Of a stretch of DNA of 64,000 nt, positions 56,092 to 64,000 are shown piece after piece. How positions within the stretch are numbered: position 1 is the stretch's first letter; each line of letters begins with the position of its first letter. The notes under the pieces are model-generated. The model saw only the letters and a program-made list of their open reading frames with translations. It searched no databases and had not been told where the DNA came from. Source of the DNA: Branchipolynoe longqiensis. Taxonomy: Eukaryota; Annelida; Polychaeta; Phyllodocida; Polynoidae. The translations under genes and the position numbers were made by a program. The stretch lies in assembly GCA_030323885.1 (NCBI GenBank), contig CM059186.1:174785047-174849046 (forward strand), given 5' to 3'.

Positions 56092-56446
56092 CTTAGAGTT
56101 GCATAGTCCGATGGTTTTGAATTTCTGCCATTTTTCTGAGATAAATATATTTAATTGGTTGTTGTAACCTACCTTACTTTAGTTTGAAGTAACTTTCATT
56201 TCGAATGGCTAACTTTTGAGATATTTGAAATGCAAACATCCTAAATTGATTTTGGCAAGCATGCCAAAACTCTCACCATAGGCTTATGCAGTAACAGCTT
56301 CTGTTAAATTGACTCAGTATGCCCTTATATGTGGCAACAAATGTTTAATAAGCGCACCAATATCTAAGTTAGATATGTAGAATAAAATCTAGGTGAATGT
56401 TTTTGTTTTGAAAATGTGATGTTTCATCGGACTATGCAGCTTTAAC
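56092..56446 (+). mobile_element. MITE M1, complete
   Basis: TTAGAGTTGCATAGTCCGATG at the left and CATCGGACTATGCAGCTTTAA at the right (inverted). Best uninterrupted copy of the family. Confidence 0.85.
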
Positions 56447-56469
56447 ACGGACAGAATTCATGGTGTCTA

Positions 56470-57386
56470 ACTGTGTCTAAATAACCCATAAAGACTATGT
56501 AGACTCAATATACACAAACTGTGAACAGTTGACCCCGATAACAATACCTATGAATGTATGAAGTTGTATCGCCCATGGTATTTGCCCTTTAACGCCGGAG
56601 GCATGCATGGATGGAGGGGCGGGGGGCTCGGACCGACCTGCAAAGCACCCATCACGTGACATCCACTCCACCAATACATTGTGTCCTATTTACCCAATAG
56701 CTTCTCAATCATCCAATGACATCTTGTGTGTAGTATATAAAACAGACTTGCCTTCTTCATAAGAAAGGCTTGATTGACTGTGTCCTGAAGTTTTTCTTCT
56801 CTTTACACTTCTTTATGGAAAAGTGAGTACATTGACTGTCAGTTTCTTGTCGCCTATCTTTGGAAGAATATTGTAAAATATTCTGATTTACGGCATCGGG
56901 GGAATGCAAATGTTCTATTACTAAACAGGTGTACGTGACGAAGCGCATGTATGTATATATTATGTAAGTGTTGGTGGTGCCTGAGTGGGATGTAAATAGA
57001 CATAGTGGTACTGGTAGGGATGTGTATAAGGGCACTCAGGGCCTACCCCCTCCCCCTCTGCTGGGTAGGATCACCACACTCAGGGTCAAGGTTGGTGGTG
57101 GCGAGGGGGGCCACACAGCTTGGTGGTGGTGGGAAGACCACTGGTAGCCATGGGGACCAGGAATGCTGGATCGCCATTGGTAGGGCCAAGAATGCTTGTT
57201 TCCCATTGGGGGAAAAGGGTGGGGTGATACTCTACAATGAACCCATGTACCAAATACATAATAAGCGAAAGGGCTTGACTCTCTCTCTTCCTTTACACTC
57301 TATTCTCTGCCTTTCTCTTTGTCTGTATTGATTTCAATAAAACCTGCCTACACAACCACATATTCGAGCTTTAGCAATTCTACAAA
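56470..57386 (+). mobile_element. Possible LTR with promoter and polyadenylation signals
   Basis: A TATATAAAAC box at 56735, a terminal AATAAA at 57337 and an end at TTCTACA, followed by ACTGGTGGCCACTACGAGTGG. That resembles the TGGTGGC...GTGGGAT stretch following the LTR in many invertebrate Gypsy elements. No second LTR or pol ORF is in the window. The 108-codon frame at 57005-57331 has no known domain. The start coordinate is a guess. Confidence 0.35.
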
Positions 57387-57494
57387 ACTGGTGGCCACTA
57401 CGAGTGGATTATTTGAGTAAGTGGATTTAGCCATTCTACAATATGTTCCGGATTCTTATGATTTAAATCGGTAAGGTTTTCATCTAATACAGCG

Positions 57495-57830
57495 GATCTG
57501 ACGGAATGGCTGAATGAGTTGAGCGTCCGTCTCTCGTTTTGGTAGATTGTGGGATTCGAACCCTGGTCTAGTCAAAGCAATGACTTAAGCATTTGTACTT
57601 GTCGCTTCCTAGTCAGGCACTTGGCATTATTAGGATAGGGCAATGACTAGTTGGCTGATTGTCAGGATAATTTGACTGAGTTGGATATCAGGTCAAGGTG
57701 CTGGTGACCTGGTCTCCCAGTGGGGCAGCACCAAAAAGTCGCCATGTGTGTGCACTGTCACAAGTCGGTACCCGTCCTGATATGACCTTATATGTTTCCA
57801 GGAAGTAAAATTCCAACAACCAACCAACCA
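57495..57830 (+). mobile_element. SINE-S copy with 13-bp target duplication
   Basis: ATCTAATACAGCG (57482-57494) and ATCTAATACTGCG (57831-57843) flank it. Head GATCTGACGGAATGGCTGAA, tail CCAACAACCAACCAACC. Confidence 0.88.
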
Positions 57831-57953
57831 ATCTAATACTGCGTGATGGTGTAGGGGGCTGTGGATTGCTCAGATATTTAGTAGTACCGATAGAAGCCGG
57901 TAGGTGGAGAGGCACACTTTTGAAATGACTGTTTTTTCCCCCCGTTATAAACT

Positions 57954-58175
57954 CAGACCCGATGGCCAAATGAGTTGAGCGCCTACTTCACATGTTGCAA
58001 TTCGAGAGACCCAAACGAATAGAAATCAAATCCAGCACAGGTCAAACCAATGACTTTAAAAATGGTGTACTTGTCGCTACCTATCCTGGCGCTCAGCCAT
58101 ACTAGCATATGCCGAGGAGCAGTGGAATGAGGAAGCCCAATAGTCCACAATTGAAATTTCCCCACTTTACTCGAG
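57954..58175 (+). mobile_element. Short SINE-S variant, third copy
   Basis: The head AGACCCGATGGCCAAATGAG and first body block switch to GAGGAGCAGTGGAATGAGGA and CACAATTGAAATTTCCCCAC. Confidence 0.75.
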
Positions 58176-58855
58176 TCAATGTATGCAATAAAAAAATAAA
58201 ATTACCCAAATTAAATAGTATTTCCTGCCACTAAATGTTCTCTACTATCGCGAAGGTGGTGTAATTGAGCCATTTTACACCGACAAAATACTCATTTAGT
58301 ATATAACCTGGTGATTATTAACGTTATTTACTCAATTCTATTCACATCAAACAACATTAAGTGACAATAGAAGAACGCCTAAGAATGTCAGTTCCTGCGC
58401 AGTGGCTGATGAGTGAGTGGGTGGATGTGGAGAGTGCTTCTGCTATTTTTTTCCTGTTCGAGAGTGGCGCCCTCTGCATTTAAATCTGGCCTGACCTTTG
58501 CCTTTGCCGCCCCCTGGCGGGCGTGGAGAGAATTCAAAGCTAGTACATCTGCGTGTATTAAATGGCTTGTTTTCTTTGGATAACAATGCATTTGCCCCTT
58601 TTTGAAAGTGTGCTTACTTGCTTTTTGTAAAGAGCTTTATTTACTCTATGTGCAAGATGGGACCAGATCAATGACCGCCAATTGATTCGCGAAAGGAAAT
58701 GTAAAAAGCAATGGTATCAAGTGCATCCACCACTGGTCGAGCCCTGACATGTTGATATGAATGCTAATAAGCCAGACTTACAGTTCGCGATAAACTTACC
58801 TTGAATACCCTTGATATCGGTGATTGCGAACGAGTGTAAGATCAGAGCACAACAC
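58176..58855. other. Intronic stretch, no gene seen
   Basis: No recurrent element or splice-bounded exon recognised. Confidence 0.45.
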
Positions 58856-59905
58856 GCACTAGTGGGCAAACATGATATACCACAATACACACTGTAGGCA
58901 AACCTGATATACCACAACACACACTGTAGGCAAACCTGATAGACCACAATACACACTGTAGGCAAGCCTGATATACCACAATACACACTGTAGGCAAACC
59001 TGATCGATCACTATACACACTGTAGACAGACCTGACAGATTACTATACACACTGTAGGCAAACCTGATAGATCACTATACACACTGTAGGCAAACCTGAT
59101 AGACCAAAATACACACTGTAGGGATACCCGAAAGACCACAGTACACACTGTAGGCAAACCTGATATACCAAAATACACACTGTAGGCAAACCTAATGGAC
59201 CACATTTACACTGTAGGCAAACCTGATTGACCAATATACACACTGTAGGAAAACCTGATAGATCATAATACACACTGTAGGCAAACCTGATGTATCACAA
59301 TACACACTGTAGGAAAACCTGATAGATCACAATACACACTGTAGGCTAACCTGATATATCACAATACACACTGTAGGCAAACCTGATAGACCACATTTAC
59401 ACTGTAGACAAACCTGATAGACCACAGTACACACTGTAGGCAAACCTGATAGACCACATTTACACTGTAGACAAACCTGATAGACCACAGTACACACTGT
59501 AGGCAAACCTAATAGACCACAACACACACTGTAACCAAACCTGATAGACCACAATACAGAATGTAAGCAAACCTGATAGATCACAATACACAATGTAGGC
59601 AACCTTGGTAGACCACAATACACACTGCAGGCCAACCTGGTAGACCACAATACACACTCTAATCAACCCTGGTAGACCACAATACACACTGTAGGCAAAC
59701 CTGGTAGACCACAATACACACTCTAATCAACCCTGGTAGACCACAATACACACTGTAGGCAAAACTGATATACCACAAGACACACTATAGGCAGACCTGA
59801 TAAACCACAATACACAATGTAGGCAACCCTGGTAGACCACAATACAGACTGTAGGCAGCCCTGGTAGACCACAATACAGACTCTAGGCAAACCTGATAGA
59901 CCGAT
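58856..59905 (+). repeat. 32-bp satellite (CACACTGTAGGCAAACCTGATAGACCACAATA)n-type
   Basis: About 33 units of about 32 bp based on ACACACTGTAGGCAAACCTG and ATAGACCACAAT. Variants such as CTCTAATCAACCCTGG mark a higher-order stretch at 59640-59760. The minus-strand Cys/Val/Tyr-rich frames are repeat translations. Confidence 0.95.
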
Positions 59906-60097
59906 GGACAACAAAGAAGATATACATATCCATACATATACGTATGTATATATGTATCCTGAGTGAAACCAAAGACAACATAGTATATGTGTCACTACCT
60001 ATAGCCTGACATTTAGCAACACTAGCTGTGGCCTAGGATACTGCAAGCAGCACTAGAATGAGGGAGATCAATTTGAGGCGATTTAGTCCCCTGCTTA

Positions 60098-60789
60098 AAG
60101 TTGAATAGTCCGGTGGTTTGAGTTTGTCATTTTCTGAGATAAATATATTAGGTTGATGATTATAATCTATCTTACTTTAGTTTGAGAAATTTTATTTTAA
60201 ATGCCTAACTTTTGAGATACTTTAAGTTGTTGTTGTTTTACATCCTAGCAACATCTAAGGTCATATCAGGACGGGTACCGACTTGTGACAGTGCGCACTC
60301 ATGGCGACTTTATAGTGCTGTCCCACTAGGAAACCAGGCCGCCGGCACCATGACCTGGTATCCCTTCAGTCACATTATCCTGACACTGAGCACACCAGTC
60401 CTTGCCCTGTCCTAATAATGCTGAGCACCTGGTTAGGAAGCGACAAGTATCAATTTTTAAGTCATTGGTTTGACTCGACCAGGTTTCGAACCCACGAGCC
60501 CACAATCTACCAGCAAGGGACACGGATGCTCTAACTCATTCAGCCATCCCGTCTGGTCATATACTTTAAGTTGAAACATGCCAAATTAATCTAGGCAAAC
60601 ATGCCAAAACTCTGCCACCATAGGCTTCAGTAGTAACTGATTCTATTAAATTTACTCAGCATTCCGTTCTTTGTGACAATGGATGCTTAATAAGTGCATC
60701 GGTATCTAAGTTAATAGATATGTAGGATCAAATCTAGATAATTGTCTTTATGATATTTGGATGCTTTTATCGGACTATGCAGCTTTCAT
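60098..60789 (+). mobile_element. MITE M1 split by a SINE
   Basis: AAAGTTGAATAGTCCGGTGG on the left, TTATCGGACTATGCAGCTTT on the right, with the SINE at 60230-60560 inside. Confidence 0.82.
60230..60560 (-). mobile_element. SINE-S nested in M1, with 13-bp target duplication
   Basis: ATACTTTAAGTTG at 60217-60229 and 60561-60573. Tail TTGTTGTTTTACATCC, head ACTCATTCAGCCATCCCGTC. Confidence 0.9.
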
Positions 60790-60988
60790 CAAGCAAAGCA
60801 AATATTTCATATTTCATGCAAATGTGAATGCGAAAAAATGAAAAATCAAGTAAACGCATAGTTATGCTTCAATATGTTCCGTTGCGAATGTGAATGCATG
60901 GACGGCAAAGTGGATCACTCAATGGACTGATCGGTGCGAATACCTCATTCACATGCTGCATAATGTGTATATGGAATGTTAGCTTTAA
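60790..60988. mobile_element. Worn copy of the GAATGC element
   Basis: TGCAAATGTGAATGCGAAAA, GTTGCGAATGTGAATGCATG and the right end GGAATGTTAGCTTTA resemble 35039-35390. Confidence 0.5.
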
Positions 60989-61028
60989 ACACACAAATTT
61001 AATTCAAATTGTTATAAGAGGTACTCAC

Positions 61029-61116
61029 GTGTCCCCCAGATCCCCCTGGCGGATTATGACGGTGTCTCTGGCCACCTGGCGGTAGGCGCAGTGTCGGAGC
61101 AGGTCGACGAGCACAT
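61029..61116 (-). CDS. CNBD2-like gene, 5'-most visible exon (start of CNB domain 1)
   Basis: The acceptor is TTTGTTCCCAG before 61116. The donor is GGGGACAC/GTGAGT at 61029/61028. The 88-nt exon has two leftover bases at each end. It encodes VLVDLLRHCAYRQVARDTVI and then IRQGDLGD, the typical opening of a CNB beta-barrel. The split Thr codon (AC + C) joins the FYVMLTG of the next exon, giving the classic RQGD..D.FYV pattern. Upstream exons must exist, and none was found between here and 64 kb. The short plus-strand frames over it are shadows. Confidence 0.9.
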
Positions 61117-61158
61117 CTGGGAACAAACAGAAACAAAGTGCAGATCTTAGAGCAAGCT

Positions 61159-61489
61159 ACCAGGCGCGGTGGCCGAATCGGTAGAGCGGGGGGCCTCACG
61201 TGCGGGAGATCGGGAGTTCGGTTCCAGGTCGAGTCAAACCAACGACTTATAAAATTGATACTTGTCACATCCTAGCCTGGTGCTAATGGTTAATAGGATA
61301 GGGCATGGACTGGTTAGCTCAGTGTCAGGATAATGTGACTGAGTGGGATGTTAGGTCATGGTGTTGGTGGCCTGATTTCCCAGTGGGGCAGCACTATAGA
61401 TTCACCATGATTGCGCACTGTCACAAGTCAGTACCCGTCCTGATTTGATCTTAGATGATGCCGGGACATAAAACTCCAACAACCAACCA
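61159..61489 (+). mobile_element. SINE-S copy near a 3' splice site, with 15-bp target duplication
   Basis: ATCTTAGAGCAAGCT at 61144-61158 and 61490-61504. Head ACCAGGCGCGGTGGCCGAAT. It lies 42 bp upstream (gene sense) of the 61116 exon, antisense to the gene. Confidence 0.9.
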
Positions 61490-61631
61490 ATCTTAGAGCA
61501 AGCTTCATGTGGATACAGTTGGCCATCTGTAAAAGCCCATTAATAATGTGTCACTGATAAGAGATCTTGGGGTAATGTCACCAAGTCTGACTATATTTAC
61601 TAGAGGGTCTAATCAGTCACCCATAAGTTAA

Positions 61632-61805
61632 TTAAAGTTGTATAATTCGATGATTTTGAATTTCTGCCATTTTCATAGATAAGTATTTCATACGTTGATT
61701 GCTATAATCGACCTCACTTCAATATGACGTAACGTTTATTATAAAAGGTTCATTTTGGAGAAATTTGCAATGAAAACATTCAAAATTAATATTGGCTTGC
61801 TTCTC
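61632..61805 (+). mobile_element. MITE M1, left half
   Basis: TTAAAGTTGTATAATTCGATG and TTTGAATTTCTGCCATTTTC through CAAAATTAATATTGGCTTGC, then breaks off. Confidence 0.65.
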
Positions 61806-61964
61806 ATTTGTTTGCAATACCTCCAGGTGAAACATAACCCCTTTAACAATACCCACTTTTGAAACACGCTGATTGAATTATGACCATAAATAAGCTTGGT
61901 ATAGTAAATATTCCCTACAGCGGTGAATACTTAAATGATACAAATGCTATACAGCGGTGAATAG

Positions 61965-62060
61965 TTTAATGATACAGATCATTTTGTTTATAAGGGGCAG
62001 TGGGAAGACAACCATTAATGGTTACACTGTTCCTGCAAAATATACTGTTAAAAGAATAGT
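61965..62060 (+). repeat. Dispersed repeat, second copy of 40205-40320
   Basis: CATTTTGTTTATAAGGGGCA and GGGAAGACAACCATTAATGG, then GTTACACTGTTCCTGCAA. Confidence 0.6.
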
Positions 62061-62351
62061 ATATGTTGGTGGAATAATGTATAGAAATTGTGAATACAAA
62101 ATGTCTAGATGCCTTTACAAAATGTCAAAGAATTTCTACAAATTCAAGATTTGACATACATTCAGCCACAGATTTAAGGCATGGACATTTCTAATTTGAT
62201 CCATTAATTGCGGAAATGCAAAATTCAAACAAATACAGCCATTGTTGTTTGTAGCCGATGGAAACTATATTTAAAAGAATACAAAACTAGCATACCAAGA
62301 CGTAAGGCGAACACCAAGGTATGATATCTGTCTGCAAGGACACTGATATTA

Positions 62352-63367
62352 AAGGCCCTGTCACACTGCATAGGGGTATGCCGATGTATGTGACACATGC
62401 TGTCATACCAAGGGAATTTTGAACATGCTAAAAAATACTACTTATGGCAAACGTACCCATAACTTGTCTCATCAAACACCATTGGGCTGTTAACGAATAC
62501 TACTTATGCCAAACGTACCCATAAGTTGTCTCAGTGTACACCAGCATACACCAGCATACACCAGCATACACCAGCATACACCAGCATACACCAGCATACA
62601 CCAGCATACACCAGCACACACCAGCACACACCAGCGTACACCAGCGTACACCAGCGTACACCAGCATACACCTGTGTACACCAGTGTACACATGCGTACA
62701 CCCAGGTACACCAGTGTACACCAGCATACACCAACATACAGCATCGTGCACCAGCATACACCAGCATACACCAGTGCACACCAGGATATATCATCATATA
62801 CCAGTGTACACCAGCATACACCAGCATACACCGGCGTGCACCAGCCTACAACAGTGTACCCCAATGTACACCGGCGTACACCAGCATAACCAATGTACAC
62901 CTGCATACACTAGCATACACCATCGTACACCATCGAACACCAGCATACACCAGTGTACACCAGCATACACCCGTGTACACCAGTGTACACCAATGTACAC
63001 CCGCATACACCAGCACACACAAGTGTACACCCACATACACCAGCGTACACTACATACACCAGCGTACACAAAGGTACACCAGCGTACACCAGCGTACACC
63101 AGAGTACACCAGCGTACACCAGTGCACACCAGCACACACCAGCATACACCAGCGTGCACAAGCATACACAAGCGCACACCAGCATACACCAGCATACACC
63201 AACGTACACACGCGTACACCAGCGCACACACATACACAATTGTACACCAGCGTACACCAGCATACACCAGCGTACACCAGCATACACCAGCATACACGAA
63301 TGTGTTGGCGCAAAATCACATACGTCGCCATACGCTGATGCAATGCAGCACAGTGTGACAGCGCCTT
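62352..63367. mobile_element. TA-flanked MITE, AAGGCCCTGTCACACTG ends, expanded by a 10-bp satellite
   Basis: Left AAGGCCCTGTCACACTGCAT, right CAGTGTGACAGCGCCTT, TA at 62350-62351 and 63368-63369. The same ends as 29468-29918, but most of the interior is the satellite listed next. Confidence 0.88.
62536..63298 (+). repeat. (CCAGCATACA)n 10-bp satellite
   Basis: About 76 units of 10 bp (ACACCAGCAT/ACACCAGCGT) inside the MITE. Because 10 is not a multiple of three, long Tyr/Thr/His/Gln- or Cys/Val/Trp-rich frames open on both strands. These are not genes. Confidence 0.95.
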
Positions 63368-63369
63368 TA

Positions 63370-64000
63370 TCGGCCCCTGTCGGTCAGCATACGCCCACCT
63401 TGTAACTCCTCACATCTCCCGCCGTAAGTTATAAGTGGAGTAAATTGAAAACCAGCCCTATTTGTCCGTGAGAAGAACTTAGCGAAATCCTATAGCAGCG
63501 CTTTCCATAATGGGGCCGCATAAATAATTAGCATTTCCATCAGTTGCAATACATTTCACATTCCAGTCAAAAATATCAATTGGCAAAATGCTCGACACCG
63601 CGTAAGGTTATCCTTAACATAATTGCCATTGATCCAAGCTGCGACAGAGACATAGTTTCAAATACACATGTATGGGTAATTCAATACTGGGGTGTCCTTT
63701 CATGTACACAAGTTTTAATTTAGTGAGATTCCCTCGTCGTCCATATAATAATACGTCATGCTACAGGAGACATGACAGGCGGCATATGGAGTTCACACAG
63801 ACCGGGGTAAAAGGAACCGTGTGTGTGGCCATCCAGGTGGATAATCTAGTACACACATGTGCATATGAAGAGTTCAGGCGCAAATCTCCATAAACGCCAA
63901 TCCAAAGTTTGACTTCAAATGTTATTAATTTACCCGAATGTAATTTTAATTCCCATTAATTCTACCATTGGTTGTGAAGAAATGGTTATTGAGCAATAAA
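63370..64000. other. Intronic stretch, no gene seen
   Basis: A 73-codon plus-strand frame at 63672-63893 is unrecognised. No minus-strand CNB exon was found. Confidence 0.4.

Larger units (their letters stand above)
1..61116 (-). other. Gene locus: two-CNB-domain protein, CNBD2-like (partial at both ends)
   Basis: Six minus-strand exons are scattered over 61 kb: 61116-61029, 34222-33978, 22966-22839, 14536-14355, 2394-2246 and 1271 to the window edge. Introns are about 26.8, 11.0, 8.3, 12.0 and 1.0 kb. Each intron begins GT and ends AG, and all five junctions keep the frame (phases 2, 1, 0, 2, 1). The joined product reads through two cyclic-nucleotide-binding folds and a long tail without a stop. 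The family match is to CNBD2/CRIS-type proteins, which bind cAMP and act in sperm. The symbol is left blank because orthology was not tested. Upstream exons beyond 64 kb and the true C-terminus are outside the window. An unrecognised small exon inside an intron cannot be excluded. Confidence 0.85.

Noticed and set aside
57005..57331. 108-codon plus-strand frame as a gene
   Set aside because: Lies inside the LTR-like stretch ending in AATAAA. No domain or splice context.
58717..59995. Cys/Val/Tyr-rich short proteins
   Set aside because: Translation of the 32-bp satellite.
62534..63358. 270-274 codon Tyr/Thr/His repeat proteins on both strands
   Set aside because: Translation of the 10-bp satellite inside a MITE.
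63672..63893. 73-codon plus-strand frame as an exon
   Set aside because: No recognisable family, and the splice borders are unconvincing.

Overview
The window is animal nuclear DNA, not bacterial or viral. It has spliced exons with GT/AG borders, introns up to about 27 kb, and dozens of tRNA-headed SINEs, MITEs, LINE 3' ends, minisatellites and one nearly intact tyrosine-recombinase (YR) retrotransposon. Two copies of a SINE core that I remember as common in mollusc sequence (near 11.1 kb and 29.1 kb, containing 'GTGCATATAAAAGA'-like and 'CCGATGAT'-like blocks) suggest a mollusc or another lophotrochozoan. That placement rests on memory and is tentative.

Host gene: one gene on the minus strand spans nearly the whole window. 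Six exons (61116-61029, 34222-33978, 22966-22839, 14536-14355, 2394-2246 and 1271 to beyond position 1) join with matching phases at every junction. They encode a protein with two cyclic-nucleotide-binding (CNB) domains and a long basic, low-complexity C-terminal tail, most like CNBD2 (CRIS), a sperm-associated cAMP-binding protein. Its start lies beyond 64 kb and its end before position 1. Almost everything else lies inside its introns.

Mobile DNA: 46.93-52.27 kb holds a Ngaro-type YR retrotransposon on the plus strand. It has split direct repeats A1 - ORFs - B1-A2-B2, a gag-like ORF, a reverse transcriptase/RNase H ORF and a tyrosine recombinase ORF. The A repeats differ at 2 of 229 positions and the B repeats are identical by eye, so the insertion is young. 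A 49-nt GT...AG intron appears to fuse the RT/RNase H and recombinase frames. A diverged A-B terminal remnant of a related element lies at 54.34-54.86 kb. Other autonomous fragments are an RTE-like LINE RT (40.3-41.8 kb), an I-clade-like LINE 3' end with RNase H (52.9-54.1 kb) and a decayed zinc-knuckle retroelement (15.1-16.9 kb, minus).

Non-autonomous DNA: about 30 copies of one tRNA-headed SINE superfamily (two head types, plus a short variant with a different 3' half), a second tRNA-headed SINE, pogo-like MITEs beginning CAGTAAAACC or CAGTATAACC, a roughly 330-bp MITE ending in TTAAAG(C/T)TGCATAGTC, and a group of TA-flanked inverted-repeat elements beginning AAGGCCC, several of which carry their own 10-12 bp tandem arrays. 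Nested insertions with visible target duplications give a relative chronology. Large satellites occupy 8.4-9.0, 23.0-23.9, 32.9-33.8, 41.9-43.9, 45.7-46.7, 58.9-59.9 and 62.5-63.3 kb. No CRISPR, operon or bacterial signal was seen.
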